Origin: Leucobacter sp.
Lineage (GTDB): Bacteria; Actinomycetota; Actinomycetes; Actinomycetales; Microbacteriaceae
DNA length: 7,987 nucleotides
Assembly: GCA_017990305.1 (NCBI GenBank)
Contig: JAGNOB010000060.1
Location: 1 to 7,987 of the forward strand
Direction: 5' to 3'
Shown: positions 1 through 6,079 of the stretch, piece after piece
How positions within the stretch are numbered: the first letter of the stretch is position 1
How the letters are laid out: every line of letters begins with the position of its first letter
Position numbers and translations under genes: made by a program
The notes under the pieces: model-generated
Seen by the model: the letters and a program-made list of their open reading frames with translations, nothing else
Told to the model about the DNA's origin: nothing
Databases searched by the model: none

Positions 1-377
1 GCCATGGCCTCCGCCACAGCAGTCTCATCAGCCTGGCTCCAGGTGCGCATCGCGTTTTGGTGTGGGAAGCGTCCGCGCGCGACAAGATCCGCGACGGTAA
101 TGCCGTCTGGAGCAAGCGAGGATTGTGGCAGCAAGCCGAGCCGCTTCGCGACCTCTTTCGACTTTTGCGAGTGGATCGCGGTTCCGTCGAGCAGCACGCT
201 GCCCGCGGAGGGCTTGAGAAGCCGGGCTAGCCCGCGCAACAGCGTCGACTTGCCGCACGCGTTTGGCCCGATGATGATCGTGAACGAGCCGTCTGGCACC
301 TCGAGGGTGAGGTCTGAGATGACGGGTTCGTCACTGTAGCCGAGGGCCACATCGCGCGCGATGAGCGAGGCAGTCAT
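1..377 (-). CDS. Ferric-siderophore ABC transporter ATPase, FepC/FecE type (3' part cut off)
   Basis: This is the ATP-hydrolysing subunit of the siderophore importer, expected on the inner face of the membrane, where it powers the two permeases encoded just upstream. The 125 visible codons start at the ATG at 377 (MTASLIARDVALGY). The Walker A P-loop GPNACGKST is at residues 37-45 and the Q-loop glutamine at about residue 85 (GLLPQSS). Walker B, the LSGGQ signature and the H-loop would lie beyond the window. Family members are about 255-270 residues, so roughly half the protein is visible. A GAAAGGAA ribosome-binding sequence overlaps the end of the preceding permease gene, and the gap between the two genes is only 11 bases, so this is the fourth gene of the operon. 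The alanine and cysteine inside the P-loop (NACGKS rather than the common NGCGKS or NGAGKS) are a mild deviation. The family call is firm; the exact siderophore is unknown. Confidence 0.95.
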   Translation of the reverse strand, partial: MTASLIARDVALGYSDEPVISDLTLEVPDGSFTIIIGPNACGKSTLLRGLARLLKPSAGSVLLDGTAIHSQKSKEVAKRLGLLPQSSLAPDGITVADLVARGRFPHQNAMRTWSQADETAVAEAM

Positions 378-388
378 AGTGGTTCCTT

Positions 389-1447
389 TCACGCGCGGCG
401 CGCGTACTGGGCTGCGAGCAGCCAGGCGAGGTAGAGGCCGCCGACGGAGACAGTGATCACGCCGACAGGCACCATGAAGAGCTGTGCAACGGTGTCTGAG
501 ACGACCACAAGCGCGGCTCCGGTGAGCATGAGGGGAAGCGTTCCCATTGGGGTGTTCGTGCGGGTGAGCCGCTGGCTGATCTGAGGGGCGGCAAGCGCAA
601 TAAACGAGATCGGGCCGGCGGCCGCAGTCACGAGCGCGACGAGCGCGACACCGAGCACCATAGCGGCGAAACGTGTTCTCCCGGGGTGCACGCCGAGCGC
701 GGTCGCAGCATCGTCGCCCATCTCGAGCACGGGCAACGTGCGGTTCAGCGGGAGCGCTGCGATTGCGACGATCGCGAATACGACGGTTGCTGGCAGCAGT
801 TGATCGAAGCCGAGGGACGCAATGGAACCTGCACCCCAGGTCGCGGCCATCATCGCCTTCTCGACGCTCACCGATATGAGTATCCATGAGGTGAGTGAGC
901 CAAGGCCGGCCGAGACACCGATGCCGACAATGATGAGCCGGAACGATGACACAGTGCGCTTCATCGCGAGCGCGTACACGAGCAGCGCGGTGATGAGCCC
1001 GCCAACAAGCGCACCGGCTGCCTTATACATGTACGTGTTCAACCCGAGCCCGACCATCATGAGCGTCACACCAAACTGGGCGCCGACACCGAAACCAATG
1101 ATGTCGGGGGATCCGAGTGGGTTGCGTGTGAGCGACTGGAAGATCCCGCCGGAGAGCGCGAGGGCCGCACCGCACAGTACCGCGAAGAGCACCCGCGGGA
1201 ACCGCCACTCGAAGACGACCTGCCGGGTGTCGGGGTCGACGTTTGGGTCGACGAGGGCGCGCAGCACCTCACCGAAGCTCACGTCATACGACCCGATCGT
1301 CATCGAAGCGATGCCGGCGACGATGATGACAACGACGAGCGCGATACTCACGAGCACCGAGCGTACGGGGATCGACCACGCGACAGAACGGTTTTCGACG
1401 CGGTATTCCCGCCGACCGAAGTCGACGGTCTGCTGAGGGTGACTCAT
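389..1447 (-). CDS. Siderophore ABC permease 2, FecCD family (FepG-like)
   Basis: This is the second membrane subunit of the ferric-siderophore importer; it pairs with the 1444-2535 permease to form the channel. The protein is 352 residues, normal for FecCD permeases. After a polar N-terminus of about 25 residues, hydrophobic helices begin at about residue 28. The family motifs visible are RFPR (82-85), TRNPLGSPDIIG (107-118) and, near the C-terminus, AGPISFIALAAPQISQRLT. The last resembles the FepG branch (FIALxAPQ), whereas permease 1 carries the FepD-like version. The start is the ATG at 1447, which shares an ATGA with the stop of permease 1 and is preceded by AGGTGAG. The frame stays open upstream to 1615, but that stretch overlaps permease 1 and is arginine/proline-rich and non-family-like, so I reject the longer start. 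Confidence 0.95.
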   Translation of the reverse strand: MSHPQQTVDFGRREYRVENRSVAWSIPVRSVLVSIALVVVIIVAGIASMTIGSYDVSFGEVLRALVDPNVDPDTRQVVFEWRFPRVLFAVLCGAALALSGGIFQSLTRNPLGSPDIIGFGVGAQFGVTLMMVGLGLNTYMYKAAGALVGGLITALLVYALAMKRTVSSFRLIIVGIGVSAGLGSLTSWILISVSVEKAMMAATWGAGSIASLGFDQLLPATVVFAIVAIAALPLNRTLPVLEMGDDAATALGVHPGRTRFAAMVLGVALVALVTAAAGPISFIALAAPQISQRLTRTNTPMGTLPLMLTGAALVVVSDTVAQLFMVPVGVITVSVGGLYLAWLLAAQYARRA

Positions 1448-2535
1448 AGTCCGCTCACCTGCCTGCGGCGCACGAGCGCGATCAGCACGGGGGCGCCGAG
1501 GAGTCCCGTGACGATGCCTACTCGGAGTTCCCCGTTGGGGAGCACGACTCGGCCGAGAATGTCTGCGAGGAGCAGGAAGATTGCACCGACGACGAGCGAA
1601 TAACTGAGCACCCATCGTTGGTCTGGTCCGGTGAACCAGCGCACTGCGTGCGGGATCATGATGCCGACAAAGCCGATGGGGCCAGCCGCTGCGACGGCGG
1701 TGCCTGCGAGCAGGGTGACGGCGACGATGACGACTACCCGAGTCACGCGGATCCTGGCACCGAGGGCCTGCGCAAGGTCATCGCCGAGCGCAAGTGCGTT
1801 CAGCGATCGGGCACTGAGTAGGCCGAGCACAAGACCGGCGATGATGAGCGGCGCGGCCCATGCAAGCTGCTCGAGTTCGCGGCCCGCAACGGAGCCAACG
1901 CCCCAGAAGCGCATGATCTGCAGGGTGGAGTTGTTCTGCAGCACGATCGCGGTGGTAAAGCCCGTGAACGCCGCGCCGAGTGCGACGCCGGCGAGTGTGA
2001 GCTTCATGGGTGTCGCGCCCGAAGGGCCGACGGAGCCAAGCAGGTAGACGAGCACAGTGAGCACGAAGGCCCCGCCAAGGGCGAAGGGCACGTACGATCC
2101 GGGGGCGGTGAATCCGAGCACTCCGACGGCGAAGGTCACCGCAAACGACGCACCGGCGTTCACACCGAGGATGCCGGGGTCGGCAAGCGGGTTACGAGTG
2201 AATGCCTGAATGAGCCCGCCGCACACCGCGAGCGCGGCGCCGATGAAGATCGCATACACGGTGCGCGGAACACGGAGTTCGCGCACCATGAGATGCAGTG
2301 GGTTCTCGTCGTCGTAGGAGCTGAGCGCGGCGAGCACCGTGCCCGGGTCAATCGCCCGGCTGCCGACCGCAAGCGAGGCGATCGCTGTGAGCACGAGCGC
2401 GCCAAGCGCGACAATCAGCCCGAGCGAGAGCACCCAGGCGCGACGGCGGATCACCGGGCGGTGAACCGCCGAAAGCGGGGCCGACTCGCGGCCCCGCTCA
2501 GAGAGGTGCTGTGGCATGTGCCGGCGCAGTGTCAT
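1444..2535 (-). CDS. Siderophore ABC permease 1, FecCD family (FepD-like)
   Basis: This is the first membrane permease of the importer, moving ferric siderophore delivered by the lipoprotein. It has 363 residues. A charged cytoplasmic N-terminus of about 33 residues precedes the first helix (about 34-57). Family landmarks are RVPR (88-91), TRNPLADPGILG (113-124), WGVGS (211-215), LGDDLAQALG (250-259, the region that contacts the ATPase in this family) and GPIGFVGIMIPH (285-296). The chosen ATG at 2535 forms an ATGA with the stop of the binding-protein gene, which suggests translational coupling. There is no strong ribosome-binding site of its own. An in-frame Met at residue 7 (2517) is a possible alternative start. 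Its own stop codon overlaps the start of permease 2 in the same ATGA manner. Confidence 0.95.
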   Translation of the reverse strand: MTLRRHMPQHLSERGRESAPLSAVHRPVIRRRAWVLSLGLIVALGALVLTAIASLAVGSRAIDPGTVLAALSSYDDENPLHLMVRELRVPRTVYAIFIGAALAVCGGLIQAFTRNPLADPGILGVNAGASFAVTFAVGVLGFTAPGSYVPFALGGAFVLTVLVYLLGSVGPSGATPMKLTLAGVALGAAFTGFTTAIVLQNNSTLQIMRFWGVGSVAGRELEQLAWAAPLIIAGLVLGLLSARSLNALALGDDLAQALGARIRVTRVVVIVAVTLLAGTAVAAAGPIGFVGIMIPHAVRWFTGPDQRWVLSYSLVVGAIFLLLADILGRVVLPNGELRVGIVTGLLGAPVLIALVRRRQVSGL

Positions 2536-3590
2536 TCGCCAGTGTTGGTCGGCTTGCCCTGCAGCGCTGCTGCGAGATCGTCGACATACTTCGGGAGGAT
2601 GTACTGCAGCGAGAGCACGGTCGGCGCACTGATCGCCGACGCCTCTGCCTGGTCACTGTAAATCACGTATGCGTTGTTCGCGATCGGGTTCCAACGCGAA
2701 ATAATTTTATTCTCAACCGTTGCGGTTCCCTCTGCCTTGCTGCCGCCCCAGGCCGCGAACACGTCGGCCTCGACGTCGTAGAGGTTTTCAAGGCTCACGC
2801 CCGTGTACCAATTGTCACCCTCCGCCGTCGCGAGGAAGCTATCCATCGCGCTCGTCGACTTGAAGCCGAGCGACTCGGTGATGCGCACGCGCGGATCGTA
2901 TTCGAGGTAGACGCCGAGGTCGGTGCCGCCCTCGGTGAGGGTGAGACCCCAGACGAAGGTCTTGTCTTCGAACTCGGGGTGCTCGGCCGCGAGGGAGGTG
3001 ACGAGCTCATCGGTCTCGGTGACGAGCTCCTCAGCCTTCTCGTCCTCCCACATCGCCTTGCCGACGGTGCGGGTCATGTCTTCCCAGGTGCTCGGATCCC
3101 ACGGGCCCTTGATGTAGGGCACTGTCGGAGCGATCTCGCTCAGCCGCTCGTACTCGACGTCGGTCACACCCGAGTACAGGCTGAGGATGAGATCGGGCTT
3201 GAGTTCTTTGATGCCCTCGTAGTTCGGGCCTTCCTTGGCGTAGGGGATGATCTCGGGCGTCTCACCGTACTGCTCCATGACAAAGTCCTTGAACCAGGGC
3301 TGGTAACCGCTCTCATCGGCTCCCCATACTTCTTCGACCCCGACGGGGTTCTCGCCGAGTGCCGCGACGATGTCAGGGGTCATCCAGCCGAGGGCGACGA
3401 TCCGCTTCGGCTTTTCAGGAATGTTCGTGGAGCCGTGCGCATGCTCGATGGTCACACCGGTCTCAGTGCCCTTCTCGGGGGCGGTGTCTGCGGGAGCAGA
3501 GCAGCCAGCGAGGGCAAGCGCGGCGGCGGCGACGAGCGCGGCGACCCCTGTGAGGCGCCGGGTTTTTGAACGCGCGGAAGCGTGCAACAT
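2532..3590 (-). CDS. Siderophore-binding lipoprotein (FecB/FepB/FhuD-like, Peripla_BP_2)
   Basis: This is the extracytoplasmic receptor that captures the ferric siderophore and hands it to the FecCD permeases. It has 352 residues. Basic residues (K9, R11, R12) precede a hydrophobic stretch that ends in the lipobox LAGC (27-30), so C30 should be lipidated and anchor the protein to the membrane. The mature protein opens with a polar linker, then the lobe-1 start PEKPKRIVALGW (58-69), and KPDLILS (131-137) typical of class III binding proteins. The start is the ATG at 3590 because AAGGAG lies four bases upstream and the signal peptide begins directly after it. An upstream in-frame ATG at 3662 would lie outside the iron box and force translation through the operator, so I reject it. 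It is the first gene of the operon, 50 bases downstream of the iron box. An unusually AT-rich codon run occurs at about 2698-2713. Confidence 0.95.
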   Translation of the reverse strand: MLHASARSKTRRLTGVAALVAAAALALAGCSAPADTAPEKGTETGVTIEHAHGSTNIPEKPKRIVALGWMTPDIVAALGENPVGVEEVWGADESGYQPWFKDFVMEQYGETPEIIPYAKEGPNYEGIKELKPDLILSLYSGVTDVEYERLSEIAPTVPYIKGPWDPSTWEDMTRTVGKAMWEDEKAEELVTETDELVTSLAAEHPEFEDKTFVWGLTLTEGGTDLGVYLEYDPRVRITESLGFKSTSAMDSFLATAEGDNWYTGVSLENLYDVEADVFAAWGGSKAEGTATVENKIISRWNPIANNAYVIYSDQAEASAISAPTVLSLQYILPKYVDDLAAALQGKPTNTGE

Positions 3591-3594
3591 TGTT

Positions 3595-3600
3595 CTCCTT
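3595..3600 (-). promoter_or_regulatory. Ribosome-binding site of the binding-protein gene
   Basis: Reads AAGGAG on the minus strand, four bases before the ATG at 3590. It is the strongest Shine-Dalgarno match in the operon and fixes the start codon ahead of the lipoprotein signal peptide. Confidence 0.85.
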
Positions 3601-3639
3601 GCGGGAAGCGGTGGTCTGGGCCGCGAAACTGCGGCGAAA

Positions 3640-3660
3640 GTTAGGTAAGCCTTACCTAAC
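3640..3660 (-). promoter_or_regulatory. DtxR/IdeR-type iron box (operator)
   Basis: The core TTAGGTAAGCCTTACCTAA (3641-3659, plus strand) is a 19-bp inverted repeat that is perfect except for its central base. One more G/C pair at 3640 and 3660 extends the symmetry to 21 bp. It closely matches the known DtxR/IdeR consensus TTAGGTTAGGCTAACCTAA. In actinobacteria, Fe(II)-loaded DtxR/IdeR binds such sites and represses siderophore uptake genes. It lies 50 bases upstream of the binding-protein ATG, so the importer operon should be repressed in iron-replete cells and switched on by iron starvation. The sequence match is direct observation; the regulator itself is not encoded in this window. Confidence 0.93.
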
Positions 3661-3666
3661 ACATTG

Positions 3667-3672
3667 ATGCTA
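3667..3672 (-). promoter_or_regulatory. Possible -10 element of the importer operon
   Basis: TAGCAT on the minus strand sits just upstream of the iron box. If it is the -10 element, transcription would start at about 3660, inside the box, which fits repression. The same hexamer is seen in the SIP and ribB upstream regions. I see no convincing -35 hexamer at the right distance, so the call is weak. A -10 inside the iron box itself cannot be excluded. Confidence 0.3.
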
Positions 3673-3740
3673 GGGGCCGGGGAGCCCGCAGTGTGTTGCG
3701 GAGCAGACGACTTTTACCTCAAAACCGCCAAACATCGGAT

Positions 3741-4583
3741 TTAGCGCCAGTATGAGCGGTGTGCGTCACCGGACTGCGCTTGGGCCGCATACTGCCGCGG
3801 CGTCATCCCGAACCGCCCCTTGAAAGCCGCGGAGAACGCGCTCGTTGAGTCGTAGCCACACTTATTTCCCGCGGCACCCACCGGAGTGCCACCGACAATG
3901 AGGCGTGCCGCAGCTGTCATCCTGACGCCGGTGCGCCACTGACCAAAGCTCATGCCGACATCGCTACTGAAGACTCGCAGCACGGTGCGCTCGTGTAACC
4001 CGTGCTGCGCGAAGAGTTCGCGCGCTGTTCGCACGTCGCCTGGGTGCGCGAGCACAGTCTCAACCAGCGGGCGCACGCGCTCATCACCGGGGACAGGGAT
4101 CTCCCCCGCGTCCCCGAGCGGATCAGACGAGGGCTGCTGCAACATCTCGATGAGGACACCCTGGATGCGCACGCGCAGCTCTGGATCCATATCATTGCTG
4201 CCCAGGTGCAGCATCATCTCCTGCACCGCGCGGTGCACAAGCACCCGCCTCACACTGGTGACCGGCTCGTCGAGCCCGGAGTCGGGGATGTAGGTGTAAC
4301 AGCCGACGGCGTCTCGCTCGTGCCGCGCCGTGTGCGGCGTGTGAGCTGGGATCCAGATCCCCTGCCCGGGCGCGAGCCGCCAGATCGAATCCTCGAGATA
4401 TACCCACACGGTGCCGCGGTAACACCAGGCGAGCATCGGATCTGGGTGACTGTGCGGCGGGGCCACTGGCCGCTCGCCGCGATCCTCGCCGGTGATCACG
4501 CCAGTCGACATGAGAAAGGGAGCGGTCATCGAGGAGTCGCGCAGCGCGCTCGCTCCCCAGTCCACGGGCCCCATCCAGTTCAT
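3741..4583 (-). CDS. AraC-family regulator with N-terminal cupin domain
   Basis: A DNA-binding transcription regulator of 280 residues. The N-terminal half looks like a cupin sensor fold: HSH at residues 44-46 in the first cupin motif region, and LAPGQGIWIPAHTPH at 70-84 in the second, giving histidines that could bind a metal or small ligand. The C-terminal third (about 175-266) is an AraC-type double helix-turn-helix. The first helix pair surrounds HGLHERTVLRVFSS, and the second is followed by CGYDSTSAFSAAFKGRFGMTPRQY (242-265), the classical AraC signature. It lies on the same strand as the importer operon, 150 bases upstream of the binding-protein start, so it may act on that promoter; this is inference from position. 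The start at 4583 has no clear ribosome-binding site, and Met4 (4574) or Met19 are alternatives. The ligand is unknown. Confidence 0.9.
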   Translation of the reverse strand: MNWMGPVDWGASALRDSSMTAPFLMSTGVITGEDRGERPVAPPHSHPDPMLAWCYRGTVWVYLEDSIWRLAPGQGIWIPAHTPHTARHERDAVGCYTYIPDSGLDEPVTSVRRVLVHRAVQEMMLHLGSNDMDPELRVRIQGVLIEMLQQPSSDPLGDAGEIPVPGDERVRPLVETVLAHPGDVRTARELFAQHGLHERTVLRVFSSDVGMSFGQWRTGVRMTAAARLIVGGTPVGAAGNKCGYDSTSAFSAAFKGRFGMTPRQYAAQAQSGDAHRSYWR

Positions 4584-4630
4584 CAGATGATTAGCGTACC
4601 AGGGGTCACCTCAGAGCGCGCGAGCAGCCT

Positions 4631-4648
4631 CCGCTTTCGCGGATCCGC
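4631..4648. repeat. Small inverted repeats between the tetR and araC-type genes
   Basis: CCGC-TTTC-GCGG (4631-4642) can form a 4-bp hairpin, and the overlapping GCGGATCCGC (4639-4648) is a perfect 10-bp palindrome. They lie in the 97-base spacer after the tetR gene. They may add to the neighbouring hairpin as part of a termination or attenuation region, but they are short and GC-rich, and could be chance. Confidence 0.35.
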
Positions 4649-4651
4649 CGA

Positions 4652-4675
4652 GCGCAGCCCCACGGGGGCTCGCGC
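4652..4675 (-). terminator. Candidate hairpin terminator after tetR
   Basis: GCGC-AGCCCC, a three-base loop ACG, then GGGGCT-c-GCGC form a 10-bp GC-rich stem with one bulged C (4671). The hairpin begins six bases past the tetR stop codon, in the right place for termination of tetR. On the minus strand no T-run follows, so it would be an atypical terminator of the kind common in high-GC bacteria. It may equally be partial, letting some transcription reach the AraC-type gene downstream. Confidence 0.4.
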
Positions 4676-4680
4676 CTCAT

Positions 4681-5256
4681 TCAGCGGGCGAGAAAGCGGC
4701 GCGCCATCTCACGAATACCGGCAGGGTCTCCAGCCCACCCCTCGACGAGCGTCCGAAACAGGATCGGGCCGACGAGTTCGGCTGCGAGCGCCCCATCGTC
4801 ACCCCGCGCATTTCCGAGCGCACCGCGCGAACGAGCCCCAGCAATACAGGCGCGTGCGGCGTCTCCGAGCACGTCGGTGCCCCGCAGCAGCTCCGCGACC
4901 TTGCGGTCATGCTGGGCCTCGCCAAGCAGGGCGCGGTAGGCAAGCCCCGCGTCAGAAGAGGTCAGAAATCGCGAGAGGGCGTCAAGAAATGCAATGACGT
5001 CGGCCTCAGCATCCACACCGGGCTCGACCGTCAGCTCACGTACCGCATCAGCGGCGCTTGCCTCGAGCAGAATCTCGGCCTTCGATGACCACCACCGATA
5101 GAGCGTCTGCCTGCCAACTTTCGCCCGCTCCGCAATCCCCTTCATCGTCATCGCCGCGTACCCCTCATCAACGAGCATGTCGTCGACGGCGCGCAAGACG
5201 GCAAGCCGAGCATCCTCGCTCCGCGGGCGGCCTAGGGGTCGTGTGCGCTCCTCCAT
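4681..5256 (-). CDS. TetR-family transcriptional repressor
   Basis: A 191-residue one-component regulator. The N-terminal TetR DNA-binding domain is clear: GRPR at 9-12 as a basic arm, then helices through GYAAMTMKGIAERAKVG (32-48), and the recognition segment RQTLYRWWSSKAEIL (49-63). The remainder (about 70-191) is a helical ligand-binding and dimerisation domain of unknown specificity, ending LVEGWAGDPAGIREMARRFLAR. The start is the ATG at 5256, preceded by AGGGTGG. It is transcribed divergently from the siderophore reductase gene with 88 bases between start codons. Both that spacer and the ribB/MFS spacer carry similar 17-bp inverted repeats, so I infer autoregulation plus control of those genes. 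The inducer is not deducible; a siderophore, a flavin or an exported drug-like compound are candidates. Confidence 0.93.
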   Translation of the reverse strand: MEERTRPLGRPRSEDARLAVLRAVDDMLVDEGYAAMTMKGIAERAKVGRQTLYRWWSSKAEILLEASAADAVRELTVEPGVDAEADVIAFLDALSRFLTSSDAGLAYRALLGEAQHDRKVAELLRGTDVLGDAARACIAGARSRGALGNARGDDGALAAELVGPILFRTLVEGWAGDPAGIREMARRFLAR

Positions 5257-5275
5257 GAGCCCACCCTAACACTTT

Positions 5276-5292
5276 CGAGACTTGCTGCCCCG
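5276..5292. promoter_or_regulatory. Operator-like inverted repeat A (tetR/SIP spacer)
   Basis: CGAGACTTGCTGCCCCG, with outer arms CGAGAC and GCCCCG that pair imperfectly (pattern CGRGRC...GYCYCG). It overlaps the proposed -35 of the SIP gene and lies just past the proposed -10 of tetR, positions where a bound repressor would block both. It is the weakest of the four copies found in the two divergent spacers. Confidence 0.45.
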
Positions 5293-5310
5293 AAACTACG
5301 GAGATAGCAT
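5282..5310 (+). promoter_or_regulatory. Candidate promoter of the siderophore reductase gene
   Basis: TTGCTG (5282-5287) as -35 and TAGCAT (5305-5310) as -10, separated by 17 bases, would start transcription at about 5317. Operator-like repeats cover the -35 and the start site. The hexamers match the consensus only in part, so this is a reasonable but unproven placement. Confidence 0.5.
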
Positions 5311-5322
5311 TACGGGACACAA
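5293..5322 (-). promoter_or_regulatory. Candidate promoter of tetR
   Basis: On the minus strand, TTGTGT (5322-5317) and TAGTTT (5298-5293) are spaced by 18 bases and point toward the tetR start at 5256. It interleaves with the SIP promoter on the other strand. The operator-like copies at 5313-5329 and 5276-5292 would cover its -35 and start region, consistent with autoregulation. Confidence 0.4.
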
Positions 5323-5329
5323 TGCCTCG
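5313..5329. promoter_or_regulatory. Operator-like inverted repeat B (tetR/SIP spacer)
   Basis: CGGGACACAATGCCTCG, an imperfect palindrome (CGnGnCAnnnTGnCnCG). Read in the SIP direction it matches the repeat at 6736-6752, read in the ribB direction, at 12 of 17 positions. It follows the octamer TAGCATTA (5305-5312) directly. It probably overlaps the SIP transcription start. Confidence 0.5.
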
Positions 5330-5344
5330 AAAAAGAAGGAACCC

Positions 5345-6079
5345 ATGGCCACAACAGCAACACGTCCACCCCGCGGCGATCGCCGCCCGATCATCTCGCG
5401 CGATGTCGTCGTCACTTCCCGCGAGCAGGTAACGGAGCACATGCTCCGACTCACTCTCGGCGGCTCAGACCTCATCGCCGCCGTGCACGACACACCCGGC
5501 GCCTGGGTGAAACTCTTCGTCGACGAACCCGACGGATTCGGTGAACACGGTCGCGCGTACACGGTGCGCGGCTTCGACCCGGTACGCGATGAGATCTCGA
5601 TCGACTTCTTCCTCCACGGCGTCGGCACCATGCCACGCTGGGCATCAGAGTGCGCGATCGGAGCACGAGCCCGCATCGGCGGCCCCCGCCCGAGCGGCGC
5701 CCCGAGCCCCGCCGCCGCGACACTGGCGCTCTTCGGCGACGAGACCTCGCTGCCAGCAATCGCCGCCATCCTTGAGCGCGAGCACTCACACCGCACGATC
5801 AAGGCATTCATCGAGGTCGCCGACGAACGCGACCACCAAGAGCTGGAGGCCCCGGACAGCGCTACGACGACCTGGCTCCCCAGGCGCCGCGGCGAGGCCC
5901 CGGGCTCCCAGCTCCTGGCCGCGGCCGAGCGCACAGAATTCACGGAAGATACGGGGGTCTGGTTCGCAGGCGAAGCCTCCTCCGCCCACTGGTTCCGTCG
6001 CAAACTGCGCGCACTCACTGTCGCGGAACTGCACGTGCAGGGCTACTGGCGCAGCGGTGTTGGTGACTACCGCGAGTAG
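5345..6079 (+). CDS. Siderophore-interacting FAD-dependent ferric reductase (SIP/ViuB family)
   Basis: A cytoplasmic flavoprotein that reduces the Fe(III)-siderophore with NAD(P)H or ferredoxin so that iron is released after import. It has 244 residues, typical for the family. The N-terminal FAD-binding barrel carries RAYTVR (70-75, the RxYT flavin motif) and HGVGTMPRW (about 91-99). The C-terminal SIP domain shows GDETSLPAI (about 131-139), WFAGEASSAHWFRRKLR (about 206-222) and GYWRSGVGD (about 233-241), all family hallmarks. The start is the ATG at 5345, preceded by AAGGA (5335-5339). The frame extends upstream, but that part is promoter DNA. The gene is divergent from tetR, and its last 13 bases overlap the 3' end of ribB on the other strand. 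No good iron box lies in its promoter, so control appears separate from the importer operon. Confidence 0.95.
   Translation: MATTATRPPRGDRRPIISRDVVVTSREQVTEHMLRLTLGGSDLIAAVHDTPGAWVKLFVDEPDGFGEHGRAYTVRGFDPVRDEISIDFFLHGVGTMPRWASECAIGARARIGGPRPSGAPSPAAATLALFGDETSLPAIAAILEREHSHRTIKAFIEVADERDHQELEAPDSATTTWLPRRRGEAPGSQLLAAAERTEFTEDTGVWFAGEASSAHWFRRKLRALTVAELHVQGYWRSGVGDYRE

Noticed and set aside
2511..3569. Long open frame (352 codons) on the plus strand, opposite the binding-protein gene.
   Set aside because: It mirrors the codon pattern of the real minus-strand gene, shows no family motif, and the minus-strand protein is unmistakable. Open antisense frames are expected at this GC content.
3591..3662. 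Longer binding-protein start at the ATG at 3662.
   Set aside because: It would place the iron box inside the coding region and put about 24 residues ahead of a proper lipoprotein signal peptide. The ATG at 3590 has an AAGGAG site.
3676..3689. Possible terminator hairpin after the AraC-type gene (GGGC-TCCCCG-GCCC).
   Set aside because: The stem is only 4 bp with no T-run and is likely by chance in GC-rich sequence.
4002..4997. 331-codon open frame on the plus strand across the AraC-type and TetR genes.
   Set aside because: It covers parts of two well-supported regulators and the spacer between them. The product is arginine-rich and low-complexity, without a recognisable domain.
5251..5269. 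Possible second iron box at the tetR start (minus strand begins TTAGGGTGGGCT).
   Set aside because: It agrees with the DtxR consensus at only about 12 of 19 positions, lacks the second arm, and overlaps the ribosome-binding site and start codon, which explain it better.
5296..6018. 240-codon open frame on the minus strand, opposite the siderophore reductase.
   Set aside because: It is Ser/Arg-rich with no motifs and lies antisense to a gene with clear SIP motifs.
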